Shown here: one piece after another, positions 10,916 to 21,503 of the stretch
How the letters are laid out: the number at the start of each line of letters is the position of its first letter
Position numbering within the stretch: the stretch's first letter is position 1
Assembly: GCA_003116975.1 (NCBI GenBank)
Contig: BGKB01000012.1
Location: forward strand, 186,001-250,000
Length of the DNA stretch: 64,000 nt
Reading direction: 5' to 3'
DNA from: Aurantiochytrium sp. KH105
Taxonomy: Eukaryota; Sar; Bigyra; Thraustochytrida; Thraustochytriidae
Notes under the pieces: generated by a model
Databases searched by the model: none
The model's input: only the letters and a program-made list of their open reading frames with translations
Told to the model about the DNA's origin: nothing
Translations under genes and position numbers: made by a program

Positions 10916-11701
10916 CTACGTGAGCGAACGTGGATTGGGTCCCAGATTCTGCTCGAGCAGTCTGATTGCATCCCCGAAACCATGGAGATCATCATCATCA
11001 CCACCACCACCCTCGTTGCCTGCAGTGGGTGCTCCCACAAATTGGTCGACCACAATCCCGTTGCGAAGGATCAGGAACGTTGGGACGGTGAGGATGCGAA
11101 AGTCGCGGGCTAGTGCCTCACATTCGTTAATGTCGACTCGCGCAAACTTAACTGCAGTATCGTCGTTCTCTGGCTTTCGACTGGCCAAGTCCTCCAACGT
11201 CTCGGCCACCCGTTCGCAGTCAATAGCCCACTCCGCGAAAAAGTGCACGATGAGACGCTCATGCACAGTTTTGACCGTGTCGAACTCGGCGGGCGAATTG
11301 ATGCGTCGAACGTGCTTTGTGAGCTTTTCCAAGGCCGAGCGCACGGCTCGCATATCTCCTTCACGGATATTGTCTACTCTGGCGTCATTCTTATAAAACA
11401 TAAAGCATGGCGCATGCTCCACCTCGTACTTTTCCCTTACATCCTCGTCGCACGTGACCACGTCGACGCGCACGAAGGAAACTTGTTTGTATTGTTTGTC
11501 GGTGGCCAACTTTTCTAGAGTTGGCGCAAGCTTGTGACATGCTCCAGAATCCTCGTAAAAGTAGATGCCGAGAAGCGCCTCGCTCTTGCGTAACTCTTGG
11601 AGCTCCTGAAGGCTCCCGGCCTTGGGGATGGCGCTTCGGACGTCCATCTTCGTCTCCTTTCTGACCCGGCCCTCTTGCGCTTTTGTCGGCTCGGATGCCA
11701 T
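10916..11701 (-). CDS. Double thioredoxin-fold protein with incomplete active sites
   Basis: A 261-residue protein containing two thioredoxin-like domains, at about residues 25-130 and 134-255. Each shows the central strand, the active-site helix and a cis-proline (HAPCF at about 97, TVPTF at about 207). The active-site motif, normally WCGPC, reads DSGAC at 51-55 and WAIDC at 158-162. Both domains therefore lack the N-terminal, nucleophilic cysteine and keep only the second one. It cannot work as an ordinary dithiol reductase; a chaperone, scaffold or single-thiol role is more likely, but this is inference. The ATG at 11701 was chosen because the longer frame begins with TTG. A 5-Gly/4-Asp linker lies near the C-terminus. 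No signal peptide, so probably cytosolic. Confidence 0.85.
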   Translation of the reverse strand: MASEPTKAQEGRVRKETKMDVRSAIPKAGSLQELQELRKSEALLGIYFYEDSGACHKLAPTLEKLATDKQYKQVSFVRVDVVTCDEDVREKYEVEHAPCFMFYKNDARVDNIREGDMRAVRSALEKLTKHVRRINSPAEFDTVKTVHERLIVHFFAEWAIDCERVAETLEDLASRKPENDDTAVKFARVDINECEALARDFRILTVPTFLILRNGIVVDQFVGAPTAGNEGGGGDDDDLHGFGDAIRLLEQNLGPNPRSLT

Positions 11702-11760
11702 GCATTGCCTCCTTGCCAACAGTCACGTGTCTAAAAAAGTGAACGGTAAATTTATATAAA

Positions 11761-11778
11761 AAAAAAGTATACTTTTTT
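11761..11778. promoter_or_regulatory. 18-base perfect palindrome AAAAAAGTATACTTTTTT
   Basis: This palindrome lies in the 101-base gap between the ASCC3 stop codon and the ATG of the thioredoxin-fold gene. It could help end the ASCC3 transcript or mark the downstream gene's promoter. Either role is inferred from position only. Confidence 0.35.
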
Positions 11779-11802
11779 GTTTGCCTTGTCCTGTTGTCCA
11801 CA

Positions 11803-14800
11803 TCACTTTTCGGGAGGTGATGATGCTGTGGGAAGCGTAAATTCCTGGTCGAGGCCGCCCATGGCGCCCGAGAGGATACGTACTGTAGTGGGAAGCGCAT
11901 CAGATCTACATACGAAGCGCATGCTAACGGGCCGCTGAGGGAAGCCGATGAGATGTTTGGAATGAACCACACGATCCTTTGCGTCGCAAACGAGAACCCA
12001 CCACGAGTGTTTCTGGATCTTGACCAGCGATGCCGCACGAGGCAAGTCCGCCTTGGCTTCGTCCTTATTGACAACCTCGAGCACGAGGTGCAACATGCTT
12101 CCCGAATCCTCAATCGTGCCCGAAGCTGCAAAAAGTGGGATCGATCTTAGAGCCGCCTTGGCTGTCTTAGGTATCCGGAGAGAGCGCAAGTCGCGCGCTG
12201 CGACGCGCAGCAGGTCGTCAATCACGCTGTCTGGTTCGCCTTCGAGCGTGGCGGCAAGTTCATCGGCGAGACTACGCTTGACACCTGGAAGGTGCGACAA
12301 GGCCGGGTCCGAAAACCAACGTGCCTGCGTGCAACTCTGCGACACGCGCATGGCCGCCCGAACAACTTCAAAGTCGCCGTGATCGGCAGCAATCTCAATG
12401 AGGGCAGCCACAACACGCGCAGACTGGTCAAAAACGGATCGTAGATCGCCGACATAATCCTTGATGGGCATTGGGACGCCCTTGCAGTGCGCTTGCAAAA
12501 GTAAAAAAGCCTTGCAATGCGGATCTTCTGCAGACCAAACGCCGAATGGGTCCCAGGGAAGAGCCTCGCTAAAGTCTCGATTCAGCAAGTCTTCATTGTG
12601 GCGAACGGGAACCTCGGCAAACTCGTGCGCACTGACGATCGTCTCGAAAACCTTGCGCACAAGCTTGGAGACAGAAGAAACAGGTCCTGCCGCCGGATTG
12701 TCTTCCGCACGTTTGTTGCGACGTTCTCGAACAAAGCTTGAAAACAGTGCCACCGTACGGTAATCGAGATAGTAGAATGCTGCGGTCTTACCCCCGCGCG
12801 TAGGCGCAATATTAACATTCGAAAGATTCTTGTCGAGGATCTCCTTGTCAGTCTTATTTGTCACCGAGGTCTCGGTGTTCCACGTCCCACGCTGTCCGCC
12901 CATGGCGAGCCCCTTGCGCTCCTCGAGACGAAGACAACCGGCGCGACCAAGATCCGCCAAAATTTGGCGCACAAGCCGAATCAGAAAGAGCGCGACCGCA
13001 TCCGTGTCCGCGCTGTCGAGTCCGTAGTAGGATGGATTTGCGGGCAAACGTCGGAAAAAATAGGTCCATGACAAATAGTCAAGCGCCTCGCGCTCGTTCG
13101 TGATGGAGCCTGCGGCAATTTCTGCGTTCAAGTGATTGTGCAGAAACTCCGGCAAGTGGCTTTCCACGGGAAACGGTTCGTACAGGAACTTCTTGTAAAA
13201 GTCCTTGAGCGACTCCTCGACAAAAATCATCGCAACACCTTCTTGATCAAACTGCGGTCGACCCGCACGCCCCATCATTTGCAATACGTCAGTGACAGGG
13301 AAGGGCTGGTAGCGTTTGGTCTTAGCGTCGTAGTACTCCGTTCCCTTGATCACCACAAGGTGCGCGGGAAAGTTGACGCCCCATGCCAAGGTGGACGTGC
13401 ACACCAGGATCTGAATTTTGCCATTGACAAAGAGCTCTTCAACAATGTCCCTGTTACGCGCCGACAGGCCGGCGTGGTGGATACCAATGCCAAATGCCAA
13501 TGTGTGACGCAGCGTCTCGTCGTCAATGCCGGACTGAATGATCGCATCCATGTCCTGGGCGTCCATGTGAAGGAAGCGACGCGGGTTGTCGGAAGATGCA
13601 CAAAGCGAGATGAGGTCCATTGATGTGATGCGGGTTTGGCGGCGCGAGGCCACAAAAATGAGCACTGGCTTGCTCGGTGAATGCGTAAGAATAGCTTGAT
13701 AGGCTGGCTTTGTCATTGTCGCCATGCGCGGGCAATAGTGCTTGCCCGGGAAGCCATGAATATGGGCTTCCAGCGGCACGGGCCGCACCGCGGGACGAAA
13801 ATTGTACAGGCCGACCTCGTTGCGAATCCCAAGCCAGCTCGCAAGGTCGTGGGCGTTGGCAAGAGCCGTACTGAGTCCGACAATACGGACTGGGTGGCCC
13901 GTGGTTTCCGCAATGTATCGCATGCGCGTCACAATAACTTCGAGCACGGCGCCGCGCTCCTCGCCAAGTAAGTGAATCTCATCGATAATGACCAGACGAA
14001 CCTGCTTGACATAGGAACGGTCTTGCCACATGCGCGAGGCTCCATCCCACTTTTCCGGGGTGGTAATGAGGACATCGGCGCGGCGCAGCACGCCAGGATC
14101 TGGCGTCACATCGCCAGTAAATTCCACCACGCGCTTGTTGAGCTGTTTGCCAAGTGTTTCTTGCCATTCCTTGGACCGTTCCGCGACGAGGGCCTTCAAT
14201 GGCGCAATGTACACGACCTTTTGTTTGGGATACTGCTTGAAGACGCGCAAGAGGGCGAGCTCAGAAGAAATGGTCTTGCCCGAGCCCGTCGGGGCGCCAA
14301 GCAGCACATTTTCGTCCGTGTGGTACATGACGTGGAAAATTTGAGTCTGGATTGGATTGAAGTGCGAGAACTTGCGTGCATACATGCGCTCAAATGCGTC
14401 ATCGTGCAGAGCGGACCGGGGCAAGGGTGAGAGCGCAAGCAGATCCGTGTGCTGCTTAACTTTGGCAGGCAGCACGAGCTTGTCGAGAGTGAGCGGGACC
14501 ACTGCTTCGCTCCCAAACCATGTGTCGCTAAAGATGCGCAGGTAGTATTGTGGTGGCAGAGGCTCGAAAATCGGAATCGTGAACTCGCGTCGCGTCGAGC
14601 TGCTGTTTTGTAGAGCGAGTGCAGCAAGAGCAGGATGCATTTTCGACTCTGTGGCACCACTGCCGTCCTCGTCGTCGTGATCTCCATCGGCCCCAGACAG
14701 ATGCTTTTCGCTATCAAGACGGCGCGCGGCTTTCCAGTCAGCCTTACGCAGCGTGAAGCGCTCGGCGTGGTAAATCCACTCGGAGTTCTGGTCATCGACC

Positions 14801-17800
14801 CAGAACCAAAACGACTGGGCGGCCCCATGCACGCGGTCGTTCCAGTCAAAGTCCGGAAAGATATCCAAGGAGACGCGCAGAATCGTGCGCGTGAGTGGCT
14901 GCAGGTGCGCCTCGACCTGCAAATAGGGCACGTGGCGACAGACGCGAAGCACCTTTTGACCGAGATGTTGATGGCGCAGCATGGAGTTGATCTCCCCGCC
15001 GTCCATCTCGACAAGGTTCTCGAGACTGCACGAGTCACCGCGATCCTCCAGCTTCTTGACCATTTCGGCGGCGAAGAACTGGGGAACAAATTGTCGAAGA
15101 GGGTGCGCGTAAGGAGGCCACCAACAACGCTTGTCCAGAGCCGTGCAGATGGCGAGCATCTTCTCGGACATGCCTGACCAGCGCTTCTTGAGCACAATCT
15201 CAAAGACCGCTCGCGCGATGCGGCCCATATTTTGCGAAATGTAGCTCATGTCCGAAGACAGCGTAAAGTTGCGCACAAACGACCGCGTAATGTAGGTTTG
15301 CAGGAGAATACAGGCCTTGCCTCGGGGCGAGTCTGCAGGGGAGAGAACGTCCACGGCGCAGGCCGACTTTCGCAACTTGCCGAGCTCCGAGATTTCCTCT
15401 TCGCGCACTTTGAGGTTGTCGAACTCCGAGGCGTGGCAAAGAAGATCGAGAACCTGCGCGTCAGTGAGCCCCGGGCGCAGCTTGGTGTTAAACTCCTCAA
15501 TTGTACCGTGGCCAATATAGTAATGCGAGGCTACACGTCCAAGATCCGTGACGCCAAAGGGCGCTTGCAAGTCTGGCAGAGCGGATCGTCCCATGGCGAC
15601 CGCCGTGCGAGGCCCAAGTGCAAAGCGAGACATCCTTGCGCGATCAAGCTCGCGAGCCGCCGATACAATGAGCTCCGCGCGCCTTCGCAGCAGTGTCGGA
15701 TCTTCTTGAAGCTCCTTGTGGGTGATGCCGTAGCGCACGGGGTTCCGCATCATGCGAATGTGCAAAAATGTATACGAGAGCCACTCGGCGGCCTCCTCGA
15801 GGTTGGTCACGGTGCCCGAGACGATTTCGGCGTTCAGAGCGTCAGGGAGATGCTTGTCGAGCTGCGACTCGAGCGGAAGAGCGTGGTTGAGCATGCTAAG
15901 ATACCGATTGAGCTGGTCTTTCTCGGTGATGAGTACCGCTTCACCACGAGTGTCGTACTGAGGCCTTCCCGCGCGTCCAAAGCACTGGAAGACGTCTTGC
16001 ATGTTGAGTTCGACAAGACCGCCCTTTTCCGCCACATAAATTTGTGTGCCCTTGATGATGACAGTGTGCACGGGGAGATTCACGCCCCAGGCCAGTGTCG
16101 CCGTACAACAGAGAACAGAAATGGCCTGCTTGGCAAACATCTTCTCCGTGAGTGAGCGATCCGCGCGTAGCATGCCGGCATGGTGCACCCCGATACCCGA
16201 CTGGAAAAGCTCACGCACTTCGCCACTTTTGGATTTGGCCACGTCTTTGGCGAAAAAGTCGCGACTCTTTTTGTTGATGACGCGCTCCGCGGTCTCGAAG
16301 ATTCCGACAGCTTTCTTTTGCGCAGCCTCGAGCAGCGCCCTCGCCGTCTTTCCCGTATCTTTGCGCGAGTGAACAAAGATCATCACTTGGTGGCCGCGAC
16401 GAATGGAGTCGACCGCTTTTTCGAAGGCAATGTCGTTGTACATGGCAAGCTTTTTTTGCACGTTCTTCTCGATGACTCCGATGAAGGTCTGGTCCAGGGG
16501 CACCGGACGATATGCATTGTCAAAGAAGAAGAGGCCGTTGAGCGGGTCTACGCGTAAGAACTCAGCAGCGTCGCGGTAGTTGGGCAAGGTGGCGCTTAGG
16601 CCGACAATGCGCACCATGCGCTGTTTTTGCTCGACGAGTCGCAGCGTGCGCGCCACAAGCGACTCGATGACGGGACCGCGATCTTCGCCAATGAGATGGA
16701 CCTCGTCAATAATGAGAAGACCCACAGCCTCTACCAGAGTGCCGTCGCCAGATTTGCGCGTGATCACATCCCACTTTTCCGGCGTGGTAACGATCACCTG
16801 CGTTTTTTCAATTTCTGTACGCGTAAGCTGCATATCACCCGTCAGCTCGCGCACCTTGATCCCCAAAGGCTTGAGCCGCTGGCCAAATTTGTCGACAACT
16901 TCTTGTGCGAGGGCCTTCATAGGAGCCACATAGATGATCTTGACGGCATGTATATCCTCGGCGTGTTGCTCGATCTCGCGAACTACCGCGGTCATGGCAA
17001 CGTTTGTCTTACCTGCGCCGGTTGGTGCACACACGAGAAGGTTATGGTTCGTGTGATAGGCCATGGTGAAGACTGCGGACTGCAATCGGTTCAGTGATGG
17101 AATTCCTTCAAAGGCGACTTGAGCCAGACTTCCGAACGCGGAAATGGGCACTCGCGCATCATCATCGGGACGGAACTTTTTCTTTGGGGCAGGAACTTCG
17201 ACCTGGACGTATCGTCCTTTGCCCTCGTCGCCCTCTGCGTCCGCACCGGGCCCAGTGATGCGGTCCATTGTAATGTGTTCTTCCCGCGTGCCAGCAGGAC
17301 GGGATCCACTCTGGAGCACCGGCAAGGCGAGCTTGCGCGCGTTTCTCTCGGCTGGGTCACTGGCATCCATGCGTACGGTAATGTTGTTACGTCCGCCGGT
17401 GGCAGAGCCCCTCGATGACGGAGCAAAGGCTGGCATTACAAAGCCCGAGGCGCTCGCACCCGTGTCCTGAACATTGGATGCCCTTGAAGCGGGCGCAGTC
17501 GCACTCTGCAAGGAGGGACTGCCGCTGTCTCCAATAGCCAGCGCTGAGCGCTTTGCAAGCAAGGATGCAATGAGCTCAAAAGTACCCTCGCTCATACCGA
17601 GAAGATCAAAGAGCTGGCCCTGGAGCTCGTCGCTCGAGGCGTCGCTGGAGAGGAGCGCGCGTATTGAAGCCGCCAAGTCTGCGCCATTCATAGCATTGCC
17701 CTGGTCAAGTTTGGACACGTGCAGCATGCATTGCTCCTCGAGCCAGCGCACAGGGTTTTCACCCTGTGGGAATGCTTGTTCCTCGTCATGGCGAGAAGCT

Positions 17801-18474
17801 CCTGCTGACGCCCCTGCTCCTTCCCTTCCTACATCGTCGTTTGCTCCATCGCTTTCTGTCCCGTCGCTATCAAAGTCAATTATTTGCGCCGATTCAGCGT
17901 GGCTGTCCGGTCCAGGAACCCTGTACATCTGCCCAAGGTCTGCGCCAGTGTCCTTCTTTGGCGCATCACCTTCATCGGTCCAGGCGTAAAGCTCTTGGGC
18001 AAGGCTGCGCGCCTCGACCACATCAGACTTCTTGATGGACGGATTGCCTAACTTAAGCTCAATGTCGAGCTTTTTTAGCCCTGCTTCGCCATTGAACCCT
18101 TCGAAAAGATCGCTTGCGATGGCTTCGAGCCGCTCGCCGACAGCCTGTTCTTCGTCCGCAGCAAAGCTGGCGCAGAGCTCCATAAATTTGGTAAACTTCT
18201 TGCGCATTGCGGGTTGCGGTTTCTTGCCTCGCTGGAGAGAGTCCCAGGTGAACGAGGCGTGGGCATTGTTGCCTCCAGGCGCGCCCGCGCCGCCGCTCTG
18301 AAGTCGCTTGACGGCCTCTTGAAGCTTCGCTCGCCGCTGCAGAATGAGCTCCGATTGCGAGAGCCTCGCGCCGCCATGGCCGCCGTCACCGTTTTCTCGC
18401 GCCAGCGCTGAGGCCCTCGACCGCAGGAAGCATGTCAGCCGAGGCGCTCGTTGGTCGTCAAGGCTTACGTCCAT
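11803..18474 (-). CDS. ASCC3: ASCC3-type double Ski2-like helicase
   Basis: A 2223-residue helicase with two cassettes, each made of two RecA folds, a winged helix and a Sec63 unit. Cassette 1 has the Walker A motif CAPTGAGKT (about 482), DEVH (about 586) and the Sec63 region at about 950-1270. Cassette 2 has GAPTGSGKT (about 1390), DEIH (about 1494) and Sec63 to about 2160. Brr2 of the spliceosome has the same layout. I favour ASCC3 because of the N-terminus (PRLTCFLRS, like the PRLTGALRS of ASCC3), GDMQLTRTEI, VTTPEKWDV and YGITHKELQEDPTL. ASCC3 unwinds DNA for alkylation repair and splits collided ribosomes in the ribosome quality-control trigger complex. Both ATPase sites look intact. The gene is a single 6.7 kb exon. 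Confidence 0.92.
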   Translation of the reverse strand: MDVSLDDQRAPRLTCFLRSRASALARENGDGGHGGARLSQSELILQRRAKLQEAVKRLQSGGAGAPGGNNAHASFTWDSLQRGKKPQPAMRKKFTKFMELCASFAADEEQAVGERLEAIASDLFEGFNGEAGLKKLDIELKLGNPSIKKSDVVEARSLAQELYAWTDEGDAPKKDTGADLGQMYRVPGPDSHAESAQIIDFDSDGTESDGANDDVGREGAGASAGASRHDEEQAFPQGENPVRWLEEQCMLHVSKLDQGNAMNGADLAASIRALLSSDASSDELQGQLFDLLGMSEGTFELIASLLAKRSALAIGDSGSPSLQSATAPASRASNVQDTGASASGFVMPAFAPSSRGSATGGRNNITVRMDASDPAERNARKLALPVLQSGSRPAGTREEHITMDRITGPGADAEGDEGKGRYVQVEVPAPKKKFRPDDDARVPISAFGSLAQVAFEGIPSLNRLQSAVFTMAYHTNHNLLVCAPTGAGKTNVAMTAVVREIEQHAEDIHAVKIIYVAPMKALAQEVVDKFGQRLKPLGIKVRELTGDMQLTRTEIEKTQVIVTTPEKWDVITRKSGDGTLVEAVGLLIIDEVHLIGEDRGPVIESLVARTLRLVEQKQRMVRIVGLSATLPNYRDAAEFLRVDPLNGLFFFDNAYRPVPLDQTFIGVIEKNVQKKLAMYNDIAFEKAVDSIRRGHQVMIFVHSRKDTGKTARALLEAAQKKAVGIFETAERVINKKSRDFFAKDVAKSKSGEVRELFQSGIGVHHAGMLRADRSLTEKMFAKQAISVLCCTATLAWGVNLPVHTVIIKGTQIYVAEKGGLVELNMQDVFQCFGRAGRPQYDTRGEAVLITEKDQLNRYLSMLNHALPLESQLDKHLPDALNAEIVSGTVTNLEEAAEWLSYTFLHIRMMRNPVRYGITHKELQEDPTLLRRRAELIVSAARELDRARMSRFALGPRTAVAMGRSALPDLQAPFGVTDLGRVASHYYIGHGTIEEFNTKLRPGLTDAQVLDLLCHASEFDNLKVREEEISELGKLRKSACAVDVLSPADSPRGKACILLQTYITRSFVRNFTLSSDMSYISQNMGRIARAVFEIVLKKRWSGMSEKMLAICTALDKRCWWPPYAHPLRQFVPQFFAAEMVKKLEDRGDSCSLENLVEMDGGEINSMLRHQHLGQKVLRVCRHVPYLQVEAHLQPLTRTILRVSLDIFPDFDWNDRVHGAAQSFWFWVDDQNSEWIYHAERFTLRKADWKAARRLDSEKHLSGADGDHDDEDGSGATESKMHPALAALALQNSSSTRREFTIPIFEPLPPQYYLRIFSDTWFGSEAVVPLTLDKLVLPAKVKQHTDLLALSPLPRSALHDDAFERMYARKFSHFNPIQTQIFHVMYHTDENVLLGAPTGSGKTISSELALLRVFKQYPKQKVVYIAPLKALVAERSKEWQETLGKQLNKRVVEFTGDVTPDPGVLRRADVLITTPEKWDGASRMWQDRSYVKQVRLVIIDEIHLLGEERGAVLEVIVTRMRYIAETTGHPVRIVGLSTALANAHDLASWLGIRNEVGLYNFRPAVRPVPLEAHIHGFPGKHYCPRMATMTKPAYQAILTHSPSKPVLIFVASRRQTRITSMDLISLCASSDNPRRFLHMDAQDMDAIIQSGIDDETLRHTLAFGIGIHHAGLSARNRDIVEELFVNGKIQILVCTSTLAWGVNFPAHLVVIKGTEYYDAKTKRYQPFPVTDVLQMMGRAGRPQFDQEGVAMIFVEESLKDFYKKFLYEPFPVESHLPEFLHNHLNAEIAAGSITNEREALDYLSWTYFFRRLPANPSYYGLDSADTDAVALFLIRLVRQILADLGRAGCLRLEERKGLAMGGQRGTWNTETSVTNKTDKEILDKNLSNVNIAPTRGGKTAAFYYLDYRTVALFSSFVRERRNKRAEDNPAAGPVSSVSKLVRKVFETIVSAHEFAEVPVRHNEDLLNRDFSEALPWDPFGVWSAEDPHCKAFLLLQAHCKGVPMPIKDYVGDLRSVFDQSARVVAALIEIAADHGDFEVVRAAMRVSQSCTQARWFSDPALSHLPGVKRSLADELAATLEGEPDSVIDDLLRVAARDLRSLRIPKTAKAALRSIPLFAASGTIEDSGSMLHLVLEVVNKDEAKADLPRAASLVKIQKHSWWVLVCDAKDRVVHSKHLIGFPQRPVSMRFVCRSDALPTTVRILSGAMGGLDQEFTLPTASSPPEK

Positions 18475-18763
18475 GGTCGCTTATTCGCGCCGTCCGCTTT
18501 TCTCCACGCAAGCAATCGTGGTCTGCTGAGTAGAGCTAGCTAGCTAGCTGGCTTGCCAGTGGTGTCGGTGTCACTGTTGCAAACAAGTGAGAGAAAAGGG
18601 TCGCGGAACGAGGACCGAACGGGCCACACGCTACGCCAAGGCTGTGGCGTGCTCCCGGGTCGACTCTTCCCAAAGAGCTTACCAGAACTTGGAGCCGTAA
18701 AGCACCAATCAAGAACGCGCCAGAATATCTTCGATGATAAGCTTGGTGATGTGAAGGTAGATT

Positions 18764-20896
18764 TTACAAGTCGAGATTTTCATCATGGTAGTAGGGCTCA
18801 AGCGCAACATCGTCCATTGCGAGCCAGAGCCGCTGCAGAATAAGCCCCGAGAGAACAGCTGCCAAACTTGCCGGCATATCCTTGTAAACTCTCTTGACTG
18901 CAGCTCGCGCAATGAAGACCGCAGCGACGGGAGCAGGTGTAATGGCAAGCGAGCTCAGAATGAGGGGAACGGCGACGCCAGCAACGGTGGTGATATTCAG
19001 CGTATTGTTTTCTTGCTTCATCTTGATGCGAACGATGTCCCGGAACTCCTGCTCAAAGAGATCAGCTTGGGAACCCCACTGCGCGTTCCACGAGACACCT
19101 GGGGTATCCATGTGGCGGGCTGTTTTGTTCTCTGCTTCTTCCGAAGATGCATTCGCGTTTTCTTGCGCAAAAGATGTCGCGTCGGTGCCGTGAAAGGCTA
19201 CAGGGAGTGCGGCACGCTTGTAGGCACTAAGAACGGCAATTGCAATGTGCGCTTCGTCAACAAAACCGTGTTTGCGAAGTCGAGTAGCTTTGGCAGACAA
19301 CTCGGACGAGCTAGCAACAATCTCGACAGCGAGTTTGCGGAACTCGTCTCGTGACAAGTCCTGTGCAGATCTAGATGCCCCATCTTCCGCATCTGTCGCA
19401 CTCTTGCTGCAATTTGTGATGTTCCCAGGACGCTCAGAAGAACCTTCGCCGCTGCGAGCGCCAATTTCTTCCTCCTCTATGTGATCGCTTTGGCAAGATT
19501 CGCTGCTGGTCGCTGGAATGTGAAACGTGCCACCTGGAAAAATGGTGTCAGATCGAGCAGCGAATACTTGCTGCGCAAAGAGATTCTCAAGGCTCGCTGG
19601 TCCCGCAGAGAGGGTCTGAGCTTGACTCCACTCTGCAGAGACTGTCTTTGACACTTTTGCATCTTTGAGTTCGCGCAAAAGTTCTTGATCCATTTGTTCC
19701 CTTTGCAATAAACGCAACGGGGATGCACGGCGCGTGGACATGATTCCGAAAAGAACGCGGTGCAAGAGCTGGTACCAGTCGAGACTTCGAGAGAGAGGGT
19801 TTACTTTCTCGCGAAACGTGTGTCTCGCGCGAGCCACGATACCATTGCGCTTGTGAGTGAGGATCGTGTACGCTTCCCAGTGCGGATCACCAAATCTCGA
19901 GCAGCGGACAATATTGATGTCGAGCGAAAGCGCCCAGGCTGCGCGTCGACCAGGATGCATGGAGACAAGCAAGAGGAAGGGCCGGATAAGCCCGAGTTTC
20001 AGTGCCTTGGTCTTGTAGTTGCTCGCGTGCTCCATGTTGCGGACGCCCATTGCATTGTCATAGGTCGCAGCGCAAGCGCCTTGAAGCGTCGGCCAGCCGT
20101 CGGCCTGCGCTTGAGCAACAATCTTGGCAAACTTGATTTTGTCATCGATGGCTAATTTGTTGAAACGCCGCTCAAGCCAGTCGAGCGAGTAACGCTCTGG
20201 CGGAAGACTCTCATCGACGGTTTTTCCATTATCGTCCATCGTCATGAGCGAGTCAGAAGACTCAGTCATTTGTGTAAGCTGATAGCTGAAGACGAGCGGG
20301 AACAAAACCGCACGGGTTTCGAAGCGCAGAACCAAATCAACCGTGCATGTTTCTTCTTCATCCACAAATTCCTCATCCTCTTGGTCATCATCGCCGTCCT
20401 TGCTGAGGTCGTCTTTCTCTGAACTGGCATCACCATCACGCACAGTTTTGGGTGGCACATCGACGATCACGGAAGCTCGGGCGCGGGTTGAGCGAAGAAG
20501 AAGATTTGCGTCAACAGAGCCATCGGAAGTCTTGGCGTTGACGCTAAGTTGGCGAATTGCGTTGCCCGTAAGTTTGCCCATGACGCGATGATCTTCGAGC
20601 GGGCCCTGCGCACCTTCTGGGATCCAGACGTCGAGTTTCCATTTTCCAGGGCTAATTTCGCAGACAACCTGCCGGGGCATTCCGAGTCGAGCTGACAGCT
20701 CTGACGAAGCAAATGTGCAGGAGCTCATGCTCGAGGCTACGCTCGAAGGATACGGAAGCAAGCTCGTCGTCTGCACAGGACTGTCGTGCGTGTTTGTGCG
20801 CTGCTCCTGTTGGGGCATCGGCGTGTTGCTCGCTGCGTTCGCTCCGTGCTCGTTGCTGACCGTCGTCATCGGTCCCTTGTCCTCGCTCGTACTCAT
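18764..20896 (-). CDS. Uncharacterised 710-residue protein with hydrophobic C-terminus
   Basis: I do not recognise a family. The ATG at 20896 (MSTSEDKG) is used because the longer frame starts with GTG. The N-terminal 80 residues are Ser/Thr/Gln-rich. Residues of about 75-240 look like a beta-rich globular domain broken by an acidic stretch (DGDDDQEDEEFVDEEE). A helical region follows (LERRFNKLAIDDKIKFAKI). At the C-terminus, about residues 630-690, two hydrophobic segments appear: VAGVAVPLILSSLAITPAPV and PASLAAVLSGLILQRLWLAM. These could anchor the protein to a membrane near its end. It shares a 607-base divergent upstream region with the next gene to the right. Confidence 0.75.
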   Translation of the reverse strand: MSTSEDKGPMTTVSNEHGANAASNTPMPQQEQRTNTHDSPVQTTSLLPYPSSVASSMSSCTFASSELSARLGMPRQVVCEISPGKWKLDVWIPEGAQGPLEDHRVMGKLTGNAIRQLSVNAKTSDGSVDANLLLRSTRARASVIVDVPPKTVRDGDASSEKDDLSKDGDDDQEDEEFVDEEETCTVDLVLRFETRAVLFPLVFSYQLTQMTESSDSLMTMDDNGKTVDESLPPERYSLDWLERRFNKLAIDDKIKFAKIVAQAQADGWPTLQGACAATYDNAMGVRNMEHASNYKTKALKLGLIRPFLLLVSMHPGRRAAWALSLDINIVRCSRFGDPHWEAYTILTHKRNGIVARARHTFREKVNPLSRSLDWYQLLHRVLFGIMSTRRASPLRLLQREQMDQELLRELKDAKVSKTVSAEWSQAQTLSAGPASLENLFAQQVFAARSDTIFPGGTFHIPATSSESCQSDHIEEEEIGARSGEGSSERPGNITNCSKSATDAEDGASRSAQDLSRDEFRKLAVEIVASSSELSAKATRLRKHGFVDEAHIAIAVLSAYKRAALPVAFHGTDATSFAQENANASSEEAENKTARHMDTPGVSWNAQWGSQADLFEQEFRDIVRIKMKQENNTLNITTVAGVAVPLILSSLAITPAPVAAVFIARAAVKRVYKDMPASLAAVLSGLILQRLWLAMDDVALEPYYHDENLDL

Positions 20897-21503
20897 AGCC
20901 AGCGCCTGCTGCAGGTCTGCTTGCCTGTCTGCGGTCACGCCCGGCCTCGCTCGCTCGCTCGCTCGAGTTCGTTCTTCGACCCGCCGAACTTGGGACACCG
21001 CGTGTCGAGGAAAAAGAGGGAAGCGAGACCTCTTTTATTGTGGACATGAGTCAAATCCTCTCAACGGATCGTTTTGGTTTTTTCCCTTTTATCCTCGCGG
21101 TGAGGATTTGCGCTCTCCAAGGCCGCGCCGCTCCTGGGCCCCGTCCGCGCCGGCTTCGATCATAAAGACGAAGATCGATAAGCGCGCTCTCTCTCTGTTC
21201 GCATCGCAAAAATCTTGGCGCGGACCTGGAGCAAGTAGGCCTATAAGTAAGTATGTAAATAAGCGGGTAAAGCGAGCAAGGTGAAGAGGACTCTCGACTT
21301 GGCGTAGCACGCAGCAAAACCGCAGAGATTGGTGAGTTTGTCGGAGGTCTGCTCGCGCGCGGTGGAGCGAGTCTTCGGGACGCGGCTCGAGGCATACGCA
21401 CGAAGAGTAGTCTGTCCGCAATCGAGGCCAGGCAGGGTCTGACGTAGCCAATCGTGTTTAAAGGAGAAACGAGCGCACAGGGCAAAGCGCTGTTCCTTGC
21501 ACC
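20897..21503. other. Divergent promoter region
   Basis: This is the upstream region of two genes transcribed away from each other. It contains a (GCTC)n-like tract near 20948-20964 and a TA-rich word (CCTATAAGTAAGTATG, 21239-21254) some 250 bases before the right-hand start. I see no coding sequence. Confidence 0.5.

Noticed and set aside
11803-18474. Calling the large helicase Brr2 (spliceosome)
   Set aside because: Its layout fits both, but the N-terminus and cassette-1 words fit ASCC3 better. A phylogeny would decide.
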